A stretch of DNA of 39,278 nucleotides from Candidatus Magasanikbacteria bacterium CG11_big_fil_rev_8_21_14_0_20_39_34 (GCA_002787355.1 PCWN01000001.1:77838-117115), one strand, 5' to 3'. Shown: positions 14,079 to 21,157, numbered from the stretch's first letter. The notes: generated by a model from the sequence alone, not told the origin. Program-made: numbers and translations.

Positions 14079-14836
14079 AAGAAACCCTCAAACATCTTGG
14101 GCTGTCAGAAAAAGAAATACAGATCTATCTTGTGGTTTTGCAGTATGGCAGTATTGGAGCTACAAAAATTTCAAAAAATACGCAGATAAATCGTACAACG
14201 GTATACAGTGTTCTCAAAGAACTGGTTGCAAAAAAACTCATTACGGAAGACCTTGCCTCCCCTATTGCAAAGTTTGTAGCAAGACCACCCGAGTCAATTG
14301 AAATCCAAATAAAAAGAGAGGAAGAAAAATTGAAAACCAAAAAACAATGGGCTATGCGTGCTGTACGTGAGCTAACCACCCTGACGCAGAGTACGAAATA
14401 TTCTGTTCCTAAAATTGTATTTGTAGAAGATGAAGATGTAGAAGATCACCTCTATAAACAAACGCCATACTGGAATGCAAGTATAAAAGAAAGAAATACA
14501 CTTTGGTGGGGGTTTCAAGATAGTCACTTTGTAAAGCATTATGAGTCATGGATAGATAACTATTGGGTGCATGAGCCAACAGCAAAAGGAATAGAATTGC
14601 GACTGATAAGTGATGAAGTTGCAGAAAATATAAAAGGGAAAAAATATTCCAATAGAAAAATAAAATTTTGGGACAAAGCAAAAAATTTTACAGCCACTAC
14701 TTGGGTAATGGGAGATTATGTTACGATGATTTTTACCAACAGTAGACCACACTATTTGGTAGAAATATGTGATGCAACTTTGGGGCATAATATGCGTGAG
14801 ATTTTTAAAGGTTTGTGGGAGGAAATTTCAGAGTAA
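14072..14836 (+). CDS. TrmB-like transcription regulator
   Basis: 254 aa. N-terminal TrmB-type winged helix (about 1-75): LKHLGLSEKEIQIYLVVLQYG, then INRTTVYSVLKELVAKKLI as recognition region. A short helical linker follows, then a C-terminal effector-like domain (about 105-250). TrmB proteins of archaea sense sugars; the ligand here is unknown. No Shine-Dalgarno site. The -10 ends seven bases before the ATG, so the mRNA is probably leaderless. Divergent from the lipoprotein gene 12679-13794, with about 280 bases between. Confidence 0.85.
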   Translation: MIQETLKHLGLSEKEIQIYLVVLQYGSIGATKISKNTQINRTTVYSVLKELVAKKLITEDLASPIAKFVARPPESIEIQIKREEEKLKTKKQWAMRAVRELTTLTQSTKYSVPKIVFVEDEDVEDHLYKQTPYWNASIKERNTLWWGFQDSHFVKHYESWIDNYWVHEPTAKGIELRLISDEVAENIKGKKYSNRKIKFWDKAKNFTATTWVMGDYVTMIFTNSRPHYLVEICDATLGHNMREIFKGLWEEISE

Positions 14837-14854
14837 AATTATGAGTGAAGAAAT

Positions 14855-14894
14855 GAAGTGTTTTATTGACACTTCTTTTTTTCATTGATAATGT
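14855..14894 (+). promoter_or_regulatory. Terminator of the TrmB gene merged with the promoter of the gene at 14922
   Basis: Terminator stem GAAGTG (14855-14860) / CACTTC (14870-14875) with T7. The -35 TTGACA (14866-14871) lies in its loop and right arm; after 17 bp comes -10 TAATGT (14889-14894). The U-tract of one signal is the spacer of the other. Confidence 0.75.
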
Positions 14895-14921
14895 AAAAAT
14901 ACACGGGCAAGGGGCACAACC

Positions 14922-15164
14922 ATGATCGTTCTCGAGGCGGTTTTACTCCCGCATGGGATTCACTTTGTATTGTGGAAAGACGGATATTCCGTCAATTCAC
15001 AGGTTTTCCATCTTGGAGATCCGACCATTGAATCGATGGTACTTTCGTGGCTCGGGGACTTGGGCATCCCTCTCGAGCGACGAGGTTCTCTTTTCGATAC
15101 GGCCGTGATCGGGGCGCTCTTCAAGTCTTTGCGTACACGCAATAGTCAACTCCGTGACTTTTAA
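14922..15164 (+). CDS. Small hypothetical protein, GC-rich orphan
   Basis: 80 aa, no family recognised. It begins MIVLEAVLLPHGIHFVLWKDG, strand-rich, then a helical half rich in Leu and Arg. AAGGGG lies a few bases before the ATG. The promoter is consensus-like and sits inside the terminator of the TrmB gene. After the stop comes ATGCGTTCC/GGAGCGCAT, then a T-tract terminator at 15233-15256. Confidence 0.65.
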   Translation: MIVLEAVLLPHGIHFVLWKDGYSVNSQVFHLGDPTIESMVLSWLGDLGIPLERRGSLFDTAVIGALFKSLRTRNSQLRDF

Positions 15165-15232
15165 TCCCACCCTCCATTTCTATACGCCATGCGTTCCTTA
15201 CCTCACCGGAGCGCATACATAAAATAAAAAAA

Positions 15233-15256
15233 CAGGGAGAGAATCCCTGGTTTTTA
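15233..15256. terminator. Convergent terminator
   Basis: Stem CAGGGA (15233-15238) / TCCCTG (15244-15249), with A-run before and GTTTTTATTTTT after. It serves the plus gene ending at 15164 and the minus gene ending at 15288. Confidence 0.8.
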
Positions 15257-15287
15257 TTTTTGTGTGGTCCGTGAGGTGGTACCATAC

Positions 15288-15494
15288 CTAGGAGGTGTCG
15301 GTGGGGTCGTCATTTTGGTGTGTATGGGCAATTCTTGCCGCAAAATCTTGCGCTGCCTGCTGGCAGACTGGGTCTCTACAGCAGGGAATGCGTGTTTCTC
15401 CAAGGACCACCATGTAAGTGGCAGTACTGTTGCACGACAGTGCGCCAAGACACCGCTGCTCTCCGGTGTCATTAAACCGGATTTCCACTTTCAT
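15288..15494 (-). CDS. Small cysteine-containing protein, GC-rich orphan
   Basis: 68 aa, no family recognised. Five cysteines, at about residues 15, 21, 38, 39 and 44 (RCLGALSC, IPCCRDPVC), could bind metal; the first half is strand-like. AAAGGA lies eight bases before the ATG. A TTGACA (minus, 15548-15553) stands upstream, but I see no good -10 at the right distance. Confidence 0.6.
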   Translation of the reverse strand: MKVEIRFNDTGEQRCLGALSCNSTATYMVVLGETRIPCCRDPVCQQAAQDFAARIAHTHQNDDPTDTS

Positions 15495-15571
15495 AGAGAT
15501 TTCCTTTCACCATCACGACAGACTACCTTGCCATTTTTTTTCCTCTTTGTCAAAATTTTTTTGCATTCAAT

Positions 15572-15599
15572 AAAAAAACACGATCTAATCGTGTTTTTT
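15572..15599. terminator. Bidirectional terminator between divergent genes
   Basis: A7, stem CACGAT (15579-15584) / ATCGTG (15588-15593), T6. It lies between two divergent starts (15494 minus, 15619 plus), where a terminator is not expected unless it blocks read-through. Confidence 0.75.
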
Positions 15600-15618
15600 A
15601 ATAAAAAGGATTGGGAAG

Positions 15619-15750
15619 GTGGGGGGCTTATTTGGTGATGAGCGTGCGTGGGCAGCGATGCGTTATTTGCATCCGGGGCAGCCCTCACGCATATACCCCG
15701 GATTCTTCCGAAAGATCATTCTGACCATCACAAAAACCTCTAGACGTTGA
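15619..15750 (+). CDS. Possible 43-aa basic protein
   Basis: A short reading frame from GTG 15619 to TGA 15750. AAAAGGA (15604-15610) is eight bases before the GTG. The product begins MGGLFGDERAWAAMRYL and ends in a basic tail (ITKTSRR). GC-rich like the other orphan genes. The stop lies in the loop of ACCTCTA/TAGAGGT (about 15736-15757), the same arrangement as in neighbouring orphan genes, and a T6 terminator follows at 15788-15816. No clear promoter follows the hairpin at 15572-15599. The same DNA could form a pseudoknot in RNA, so a non-coding role is the alternative. Confidence 0.4.
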   Translation: MGGLFGDERAWAAMRYLHPGQPSRIYPGFFRKIILTITKTSRR

Positions 15751-15787
15751 TAGAGGTAATGTACTGAAAACAACAATTTTATCAATG

Positions 15788-15816
15788 AAAAAAGAATTCG
15801 ACGAGAATTCTTTTTT
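15788..15816. terminator. Terminator between 15750 and the HAD gene
   Basis: Stem AAAAAAGAATTC (15788-15799) / GAATTCTTTTTT (15805-15816) with a five-base loop; works in both directions and ends the rmuC-HAD operon. Confidence 0.8.
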
Positions 15817-15826
15817 AAAGATTTTT

Positions 15827-16411
15827 TTAAGAAAAAAGTTTTTTAAAATTTTCAAAAGTTGTGTAGACGTGTCCTTGGAAACCATGCTGCTCTGCACTCT
15901 CTACACGATCTTGTTCATTATCACAAAAGAGTATTTCTTCTGGTAAAAGAGATGTTCGTTCTATGATATATTCGTATATTTTGGGATTCGGTTTCCGTAC
16001 TCCAACTTCGAATGAACAAACCAAAAGATCAAAAACCGTATCAAGATTAAAATTCTTTTCCATATATTCAAAACGGTACTTTTCAGTATTGGTACATAAA
16101 ATACAAATAATTCCACGTGCTTTGAATTCTTCTATCAAATTAAGAATTTTTTTATCAATTGCTCCATTGGAAAACCAATATTCCATAAGTTCCTCCACAG
16201 AACCTGGGTAATTCCACTCTGCGAGTCGGTCCTGGAGGATTTTTTTCATGTCTTTTTCTCCATTTTGGCAGTGTACAAATTCATTGGAAAAAAATTCCTG
16301 GACTTTGTTTTTATTTACTTGAGGATATTCCAAAAAAAGTCTGTCGGTAAATTTGTGAGTGGTTTCATGGTATACCATTCCATCAAAATCAAAGACAACA
16401 GCTTTTATCAT
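15827..16411 (-). CDS. HAD-superfamily phosphatase-like hydrolase
   Basis: 194 aa. HAD motif I DFDGMVYHE with nucleophile Asp8 and Asp10; motif II CTNT; motif III lysine in RKPNPKIY; motif IV in FCDNEQDR. A helical cap lies between motifs I and II (subfamily IA type, phosphoglycolate-phosphatase-like). Substrate unknown. The start is the ATG at 16411, four bases after the stop of the upstream monooxygenase gene; a longer start would overlap that gene. Last gene of the four-gene operon that begins with rmuC. Confidence 0.88.
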   Translation of the reverse strand: MIKAVVFDFDGMVYHETTHKFTDRLFLEYPQVNKNKVQEFFSNEFVHCQNGEKDMKKILQDRLAEWNYPGSVEELMEYWFSNGAIDKKILNLIEEFKARGIICILCTNTEKYRFEYMEKNFNLDTVFDLLVCSFEVGVRKPNPKIYEYIIERTSLLPEEILFCDNEQDRVESAEQHGFQGHVYTTFENFKKLFS

Positions 16412-16415
16412 ACTA

Positions 16416-17591
16416 TTATTTTTTTTCTGAAAAAATATTAGAGACATGAAACTGTTTTAACACAAAGGAACGAATTCCGGGCCAAAACATCATTTTTACG
16501 AATTGGTTTCTAAACCAAATACCCAATTTGGTATTGGGAACAAAAGAGCCCGTAAGTCCTTCAGCCATCTTTTGAATTTTTTCCACTTCTGGCTTTAGCC
16601 TTTTCTCATATTGTGCAAAAGCTTGCGTATGATCCCCTCCAAATTTTTTCAGCTCTGTGGCAAGTACATATGCTCCTGCCATGGCCAAAGAGGAACCTTG
16701 ACCAGCTATAAGGGTGACACAGTCGCAGGCATCTCCTATGAGCGTCACTCTATCTTTTGACCATGTTTTCATTTTTATCTGTGTAAGTGAATCCAAAAAT
16801 ACGGGAGCATCTTCCGGTAGTGCATCAAAAAGTTCAGGGATAATCCATCCTACATTTTTGTAGGTATCCATAAGAGACTTCTTACGGAGTTTGGGGTTAA
16901 TCCATCCCTTATCTTCCGACTTATATACAAAAAATGTCGCAAGTTTATTATTGCGAATGGCATAGATAGAAGCTTGTAATCCCGGCTCCACATAGCTATA
17001 AAAATTTGCATTGTAAGAAAAAGAATTTTCAATAATAAATGCGCCAGTATAGTATCCCAGGTAATGATTAAATGCTTTTTCGTTATGAAAAACAATCTGT
17101 CGAACATTGGAACGGGCACCATCTGCCCCCACAAGAAGGTCAAACTTTTCTGTTCGTCCATTATTGAAAGTTACCTCAACGCCATTGCTATTTTGTGTGA
17201 TAGTTGTAATCGTTGTTTGAAATAGAATGGGGACTTTCCCTTCAATTTTTTTATAAAGGGTATCTTCAAGGTCTCCACGCATAAAAGCAAAGGCACGGTC
17301 CATAAGGAGTTTACGGAGTTTTCGAATATTCATTTTCGCTACCGTCTCCCCTTTTTTATTCACAAAGGATAATCCTTCTACAAAATAGTCTCGTTCTTGG
17401 AGTGTTGGGAGGATTCCCATTTTTTCGGCGACATCATAACCGGATCCAAAAAAATCTATCATATACCCTTCATTGCGTAAATGATCCCCAATCTCAATGA
17501 GTGTGGGTTCAAAACCAAATTTTTCAAGCCAGTATGCAAGCGTAAGACCAGCAATGCCTGCACCCGATATAAGAATTTTTTTATTCTTCAT
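16416..17591 (-). CDS. FAD-dependent monooxygenase (UbiH/TetX-like)
   Basis: 391 aa. The three FAD signatures of group A flavoprotein hydroxylases are present: GAGIAG (10-15), the DG motif DLLVGADGARSNVR near 155, and the GD motif RVTLIGDACDC near 283-290. Such enzymes use NAD(P)H and oxygen on aromatic or polyketide-like substrates. A relative of TetX-type tetracycline-modifying enzymes is possible, but this cannot be decided by eye. An oxygen-dependent enzyme is notable if the host is an anaerobic or fermentative CPR bacterium. Follows the hypothetical gene by nine bases. Confidence 0.88.
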   Translation of the reverse strand: MKNKKILISGAGIAGLTLAYWLEKFGFEPTLIEIGDHLRNEGYMIDFFGSGYDVAEKMGILPTLQERDYFVEGLSFVNKKGETVAKMNIRKLRKLLMDRAFAFMRGDLEDTLYKKIEGKVPILFQTTITTITQNSNGVEVTFNNGRTEKFDLLVGADGARSNVRQIVFHNEKAFNHYLGYYTGAFIIENSFSYNANFYSYVEPGLQASIYAIRNNKLATFFVYKSEDKGWINPKLRKKSLMDTYKNVGWIIPELFDALPEDAPVFLDSLTQIKMKTWSKDRVTLIGDACDCVTLIAGQGSSLAMAGAYVLATELKKFGGDHTQAFAQYEKRLKPEVEKIQKMAEGLTGSFVPNTKLGIWFRNQFVKMMFWPGIRSFVLKQFHVSNIFSEKK

Positions 17592-17600
17592 AAAAAATAT

Positions 17601-17996
17601 TTATGGAACAAAGGTATACCAGTTGGTACCGTCTACACCTATCATGAATGTACCATTTTTTTCTGTGTAAATATGAGTAACTTTTCCAAGATTTTTTTCA
17701 TCTATGACTAGGTTTTCCCCTATCAGTATTTTTCCTCCAGTAACTTTTCCACGTATGGAATCGCTTTGACCATCGGAGGTCTGGGTAAGAGTGATTTCTG
17801 TAGTTAACAGTTCAGGGGGGATTTCCAAATTATTTGTTTCTCTATGTTCTGGATAACTCTTGCGAGTGGGGTTGTGAAAATTGATATCCTCTGGCGGAAA
17901 TAAAAGTTGATGAGGATGGGGTGTCATTTCTTCCTTCATTCTGCTTGTTTTTTGTGCATTCATCATTTGTTGTATACGACGAAAAAGATCATCCAT
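17601..17996 (-). CDS. Hypothetical protein in the rmuC operon
   Basis: 131 aa, no family recognised. The first half is polar and Pro/His-rich and probably disordered (MDDLFRRIQQMMNAQKTSR start). The last ~60 residues form a small strand-rich domain with KVTGGKILIGENLVIDEKN and HIYTEKNGTFMIGVDGTNWY. It lies 11 bases behind rmuC and nine before the monooxygenase gene, so it is part of one transcript. Confidence 0.8.
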   Translation of the reverse strand: MDDLFRRIQQMMNAQKTSRMKEEMTPHPHQLLFPPEDINFHNPTRKSYPEHRETNNLEIPPELLTTEITLTQTSDGQSDSIRGKVTGGKILIGENLVIDEKNLGKVTHIYTEKNGTFMIGVDGTNWYTFVP

Positions 17997-18007
17997 AAAA
18001 TTTTTTA

Positions 18008-19150
18008 TTAGGAATCCAATTGTTGTGGTCTATCAATGACTAGGGGTTCAATTTTTCTATCTCCATCGGTGATGCGAATAACATCCTTATCAATTTTTCC
18101 AAGTTCCTTGTACGCGGTATTGTAGTGGTTAACTGCCGTATTCATGCTTGCACCCAATTTTTGCATGTAGCTATCAAACGCTGCAATATGTTTGTGAAGC
18201 ATTTCAACATTTTTGCGTATTCCCTTTGCACTTTCTTCAATTTTCATGGCGCGTAATCCCTGAATGACGGTTTGGAGATAAGCTGCAAATGTCGTTGGAG
18301 AAACAATAACTACTTTCTTATCAAGGAGAGCGTAGTCTATGAGGCTTCTTGTATTTACTTTTACGGCGCCCACTTCGTTGATAAGAAGATCATAATAGAT
18401 TCCTTCTGCAGGAATATACATAAAGGCAAAGTCAAGAGTTCCTTTCCCCGGCTTTATGTATTTTGCTGTCTCATCAATGCGTTTTTTAAGATCATTTTTA
18501 AAATCTTTTTCCAACTCTGCTTTTCTCTCTTTATTATCCTCTTTCAGGATTCGGTTATAGTTATCAAGTGAAAATTTTGCATCTACAGGGATGAGGCCTT
18601 CTTTGGTAAAAATAGCAGCATCCACAATATCACCATCATCAAATTGATATTGCAGCTTGTATGCGGTAGGTGGAAGCATGTTTTCTAGCATAAGTTGTAG
18701 ACCTGCCTCGCCTAATTCTCCACGTTGTTTTTGGTGGGTCAAAACTTTTTCCAAATTACCAAGTTGTTCAGAAAAACTTACGACTTGTTTGTTTGTATTA
18801 TCAAGAGTAGTGAGCTTTTCTGTAATTTCAGCTATCATTTTGGCACTTTGTCCAGTAATGCCTTGGATCATCTTGGTACTTTGTCCAAATTGTTCCTGTA
18901 TGGTTTGGTGCATGTGTTGTTGGGACTGGGTCATGGACTTATTGGTTTCTGTTATTTTGGTATCAATAACTTTTGCAAGTTCTTGAACTCCTCTGCTTTG
19001 TTCTTGAATCTGATTTTGGAGCAGCATGAAAAGATTTTGTTCGCCTTCCTTGGGTTCAGAGAGTTTTTGTACTTTTTTGTAGAGAAAAAAAACAGCAAGA
19101 GCGGCCACCCCAACCATGACAAGAAGAAGAACAAGAAGAAAAGTTTGCAT
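18008..19150 (-). CDS. rmuC: RmuC-family DNA recombination protein
   Basis: 380 aa. N-terminal membrane segment (about 4-25), long coiled coil (about 30-120), then the RmuC domain (about 130-350) with ELGEAGLQLMLENMLPP, VDAAIFTKEGLIPVDAKFSL (nuclease-like core) and DFAFMYIPAEGIYYDLL. RmuC limits inversions at short inverted repeats in E. coli; the biochemistry is unsettled. First gene of a four-gene operon with promoter TTGTTT-N17-TACAAT (19196-19224). Confidence 0.92.
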   Translation of the reverse strand: MQTFLLVLLLVMVGVAALAVFFLYKKVQKLSEPKEGEQNLFMLLQNQIQEQSRGVQELAKVIDTKITETNKSMTQSQQHMHQTIQEQFGQSTKMIQGITGQSAKMIAEITEKLTTLDNTNKQVVSFSEQLGNLEKVLTHQKQRGELGEAGLQLMLENMLPPTAYKLQYQFDDGDIVDAAIFTKEGLIPVDAKFSLDNYNRILKEDNKERKAELEKDFKNDLKKRIDETAKYIKPGKGTLDFAFMYIPAEGIYYDLLINEVGAVKVNTRSLIDYALLDKKVVIVSPTTFAAYLQTVIQGLRAMKIEESAKGIRKNVEMLHKHIAAFDSYMQKLGASMNTAVNHYNTAYKELGKIDKDVIRITDGDRKIEPLVIDRPQQLDS

Positions 19151-19195
19151 AAAATTTTTTTCTAATGAGAATGAAAAAGGAATCGTGTATGATTC

Positions 19196-19224
19196 ATTGT
19201 ATCATGTCGGTGAAAGATAAACAA
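19196..19224 (-). promoter_or_regulatory. Promoter of the rmuC operon
   Basis: Minus strand -35 TTGTTT (19219-19224), 17-bp spacer, extended -10 TGATACAAT (-10 at 19196-19201). A GAATC-palindrome hairpin follows in the leader. Confidence 0.65.
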
Positions 19225-19233
19225 ACATGATTT

Positions 19234-19255
19234 TTGTATACACTAGTGTATACAA
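19234..19255. repeat. Palindrome family copy 2 (core GTATACACTAGTGTATAC)
   Basis: Perfect 22-bp palindrome between the kinase gene stop and the rmuC promoter. It differs from copies 1 and 3 by a G/C swap at one symmetric pair of positions, so it stays perfectly palindromic. Confidence 0.7.
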
Positions 19256-20149
19256 TTACAGCTTGAAACGTTGCAAAAACATTTTATATCCTGATTGAAA
19301 AATAATGTCTGCAAGACGTTTATCCCACCGTTTCATTTTATAGGCATCTACCATGATAAAGAAAGTACAACGGTAAAAGTAAAGCTTTGCTCTTTCAAAA
19401 AGGGTATCATCTGAAAAGTGATACTGTGAAAGAACTTCTTTCACAAATTTGGGTCCATAAACAAAAAGACCGGCAAAATCACCTGCTCTATCCCCTATTT
19501 CGCGATCACTAAAATCTAGAATAGATATTTTTTTCTTTTTTTCATCCCAAAGGATATGATCTTCAGAAAGATCCGAGTGAATGAGAGAAAAGTATTTCTC
19601 TGATTCTTTGACTACCGATTGAAGATCTTGAAGAAATTTTTGTGCGCAGATCTGCTCTTTCTTATCGAAATGAGGAAAAAGATACTTTTTTACATTATTT
19701 TGTAAATTTTTTATATTTTTCTGTGGAGACTGTCTGTGTACATGAAATTTTTTAATTTTTTTTATATCAAAACCATGGAGTTGATTCAAAAATTGAGCAA
19801 CCTGTTTGGCAAAAGATAACTTATCTTTTTTGGAAAGAGTTTGATATCTATACTTTCTCATTTCCCTTCCGAGGAGTATTGGATAGGCCGCGAAAGATTT
19901 ATCTTTCGATACGTGAGTATAGTGTGGGATCTGTGCGTCTATATGTGATGAAAGAAATTGAAGGAGTGTAATTTCGTCCTTGAGCATTTCAATAGAATCT
20001 CCTTTTTTGGGAAAGCGAAAAATCATTTTTTTATCAAGGATAATGACATCATGGTCATAACCTTTGGATATATATTGAGCTGTTTTCCATTTTGATATGT
20101 TGAACTCCTCCTGTATCTTTTTGAGAAGTTCATCCTTTCTTTTTTGCAT
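19256..20149 (-). CDS. Aminoglycoside-phosphotransferase-family kinase
   Basis: 297 aa from the ATG at 20149. Protein-kinase-like APH fold: N-lobe with DHDVIILDKKMIFRFPK; catalytic loop LIHSDLSEDHILWD near residue 190 (Asp base present, the usual Asn replaced by His); metal-binding ILDFSDREIGDRAGDFAG about 20 residues later. The HSDLSxDHIL loop resembles APH(2'')-type enzymes, but the family also covers many small-molecule kinases, so resistance should not be assumed. Longer starts are ruled out by the promoter at 20206-20233. The leader contains a hairpin. The stop codon abuts the palindrome at 19234-19255. Confidence 0.85.
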   Translation of the reverse strand: MQKRKDELLKKIQEEFNISKWKTAQYISKGYDHDVIILDKKMIFRFPKKGDSIEMLKDEITLLQFLSSHIDAQIPHYTHVSKDKSFAAYPILLGREMRKYRYQTLSKKDKLSFAKQVAQFLNQLHGFDIKKIKKFHVHRQSPQKNIKNLQNNVKKYLFPHFDKKEQICAQKFLQDLQSVVKESEKYFSLIHSDLSEDHILWDEKKKKISILDFSDREIGDRAGDFAGLFVYGPKFVKEVLSQYHFSDDTLFERAKLYFYRCTFFIMVDAYKMKRWDKRLADIIFQSGYKMFLQRFKL

Positions 20150-20179
20150 AAAAACTAATTGAGTTGATTGGTGACAAAG

Positions 20180-20198
20180 GGACCTTGAAAAAAGGTCC
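20180..20198 (-). promoter_or_regulatory. Leader hairpin of the kinase gene
   Basis: GGACCTT / AAGGTCC with a five-base loop, lying within ATTGG...CCAAT pairing, about 30 bases before the ATG. Possible attenuator or stability element. Confidence 0.35.
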
Positions 20199-20205
20199 AA
20201 TTTGG

Positions 20206-20233
20206 AGTATACTATACTAACTGTACTCCTCAA
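20206..20233 (-). promoter_or_regulatory. Promoter of the kinase gene
   Basis: Minus strand -35 TTGAGG (20228-20233), 16-bp spacer, -10 TATACT (20206-20211). Confidence 0.6.
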
Positions 20234-20336
20234 GTATAGCAGAAATAAAGGAACGACAAAAGGCAGAAAGAAACATTTGAGTAGCATTGTCCCTCTTTTT
20301 GTATCATTGTACGACACTAAAATATACCTAAAATAA

Positions 20337-20408
20337 GGCCCCATAGTTTAATGGATAAAACAAGGCACTCCTAACGCCTAGATCCAAGTTCGATTCTTGG
20401 TGGAGCCA
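20337..20408 (+). tRNA. tRNA-Arg (anticodon CCU)
   Basis: Cloverleaf: acceptor GGCCCCA / TGGAGCC (one mismatch, position 4-69), D stem GTTT/AAAC, anticodon stem AGGCA/CGCCT (mismatch at 31-39), loop CTCCTAA with anticodon CCT, T arm CCAAG-TTCGATT-CTTGG. Discriminator A; CCA is not encoded. It would read AGG codons. The two mismatches leave some doubt, but the T and D arms are intact. Confidence 0.8.
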
Positions 20409-20469
20409 CAAGTAAAATCAAACTCTTTTCTTTAGAGGCCATCCCCCGCATCTTGGTGGATGAATAAAA

Positions 20470-20485
20470 TGTTTCACGTGAAACA
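20470..20485. other. parS site 1
   Basis: TGTTTCACGTGAAACA, the canonical ParB-binding palindrome without mismatch. It ends two bases before the start codon at 20488. Confidence 0.92.
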
Positions 20486-20487
20486 TT

Positions 20488-20970
20488 ATGAAAGATATTT
20501 ATAAAATTTTGGATGGGCTTAACATCCAGTATAAAATTTATGACCATCCTCCTTTCTATACCTGCGAGGAGGCAGATCTTTTTTATTCTCATCTAGATTC
20601 TGGAAAGATAAAAAATCTTTTTTTAAGAAATGCCAAAGGAAACCAACACTTTCTTTTGCTTCTTGAGAGTCACAAATCTTTAAATATTTCAGATTTTGGC
20701 CAATCTATCTCACAAAAAGGCCTTGGATTTGCTTCTGAGGAACGGTTAGCAAAGTATTTGGGCTTAAAAAAGGGTTCGGTAAGCCCATTTGGCCTCATAA
20801 ATGACGAATCTCATGATGTATGTGTTTATATTGACAAAGATATCCTCTTACATGATTCTCTTCTTTTTCATCCCAATGTAAATACTTCAACACTTCAAAT
20901 TTCTCGTGATGATTTTCAAAAATTTATTGGTTCTACAGGAAATCTTATTCTTTACCATGATTTTGCATAA
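20488..20970 (+). CDS. ProX-type aminoacyl-tRNA editing protein (YbaK/ProRS INS family)
   Basis: 160 aa, one free-standing INS-like domain. The conserved lysine is in KIKNLFLRN (Lys42) and the hallmark GSVSPFGL is near 112-119; HPPFYTCEEAD near 20 is also typical. ProXp-ala proteins hydrolyse Ala-tRNA(Pro) mischarged by ProRS. A parS site ends two bases before the ATG and another begins right after the stop, so no Shine-Dalgarno site is possible in the usual place. Transcription may come from the tRNA just upstream; no separate strong promoter is seen. Confidence 0.9.
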   Translation: MKDIYKILDGLNIQYKIYDHPPFYTCEEADLFYSHLDSGKIKNLFLRNAKGNQHFLLLLESHKSLNISDFGQSISQKGLGFASEERLAKYLGLKKGSVSPFGLINDESHDVCVYIDKDILLHDSLLFHPNVNTSTLQISRDDFQKFIGSTGNLILYHDFA

Positions 20971-20971
20971 A

Positions 20972-20987
20972 TGTTTCACGTGAAACA
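20972..20987. other. parS site 2
   Basis: TGTTTCACGTGAAACA, exact. It starts one base after the stop of the editing-protein gene. The hairpin ACAGGTT-ATA-AACCTGT follows directly. Confidence 0.92.
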
Positions 20988-20998
20988 GGTTATAAACC

Positions 20999-21081
20999 TG
21001 TGCATAAAGATGTGGATAGGAAAAAAAGTATAGACTAGTCTATACTTTTTTTGTATTCAAAAAGGATGCTATTGTGGATAT
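20999..21081. other. DnaA-box-like cluster beside the parS sites (second origin candidate)
   Basis: On the minus strand: TTATGCACA (20999-21007, fits TTATNCACA), CTATCCACA (21011-21019) and ATATCCACA (21073-21081), the last two one base off consensus. All point the same way. The 32-bp palindrome 21021-21052 lies between them. Flanked by parS sites 2 and 3. Confidence 0.45.
21021..21052. repeat. Palindrome family copy 3 (core GTATAGACTAGTCTATAC)
   Basis: Perfect 32-bp palindrome including A7 and T7 flanks; the core matches copy 1 exactly. By shape it can also act as an intrinsic terminator in both directions. Confidence 0.75.
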
Positions 21082-21121
21082 ACAGTTTTTTTACCTTCAA
21101 CTGAGTAAAAGAGTATGAAAA

Positions 21122-21137
21122 TGTTTCACGTGAAACA
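21122..21137. other. parS site 3
   Basis: TGTTTCACGTGAAACA, exact. Twenty bases beyond the end of the minus-strand TrmB gene. Confidence 0.92.
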
Positions 21138-21157
21138 TTTTCAGGTCTTTCCCTAGA

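Noticed and set aside
15663-15728. 21-residue minus-strand peptide with a CPGC motif
   Set aside because: It overlaps the plus-strand frame, which has a better ribosome site and the stop-codon hairpin typical of its neighbours; the start lies next to the CCTCTA/TAGAGG hairpin. Kept only as a note.
3446-15750. Integron cassette array (GC-rich single genes with hairpins)
   Set aside because: Genes are in both orientations, separated by resident genes, have their own promoters, and I see no attC core (GTTRRRY) repeats or integrase.
20150-20344. N-terminal extension of the APH-family kinase
   Set aside because: It crosses the promoter (20206-20233), the leader hairpin and the 5' end of tRNA-Arg.
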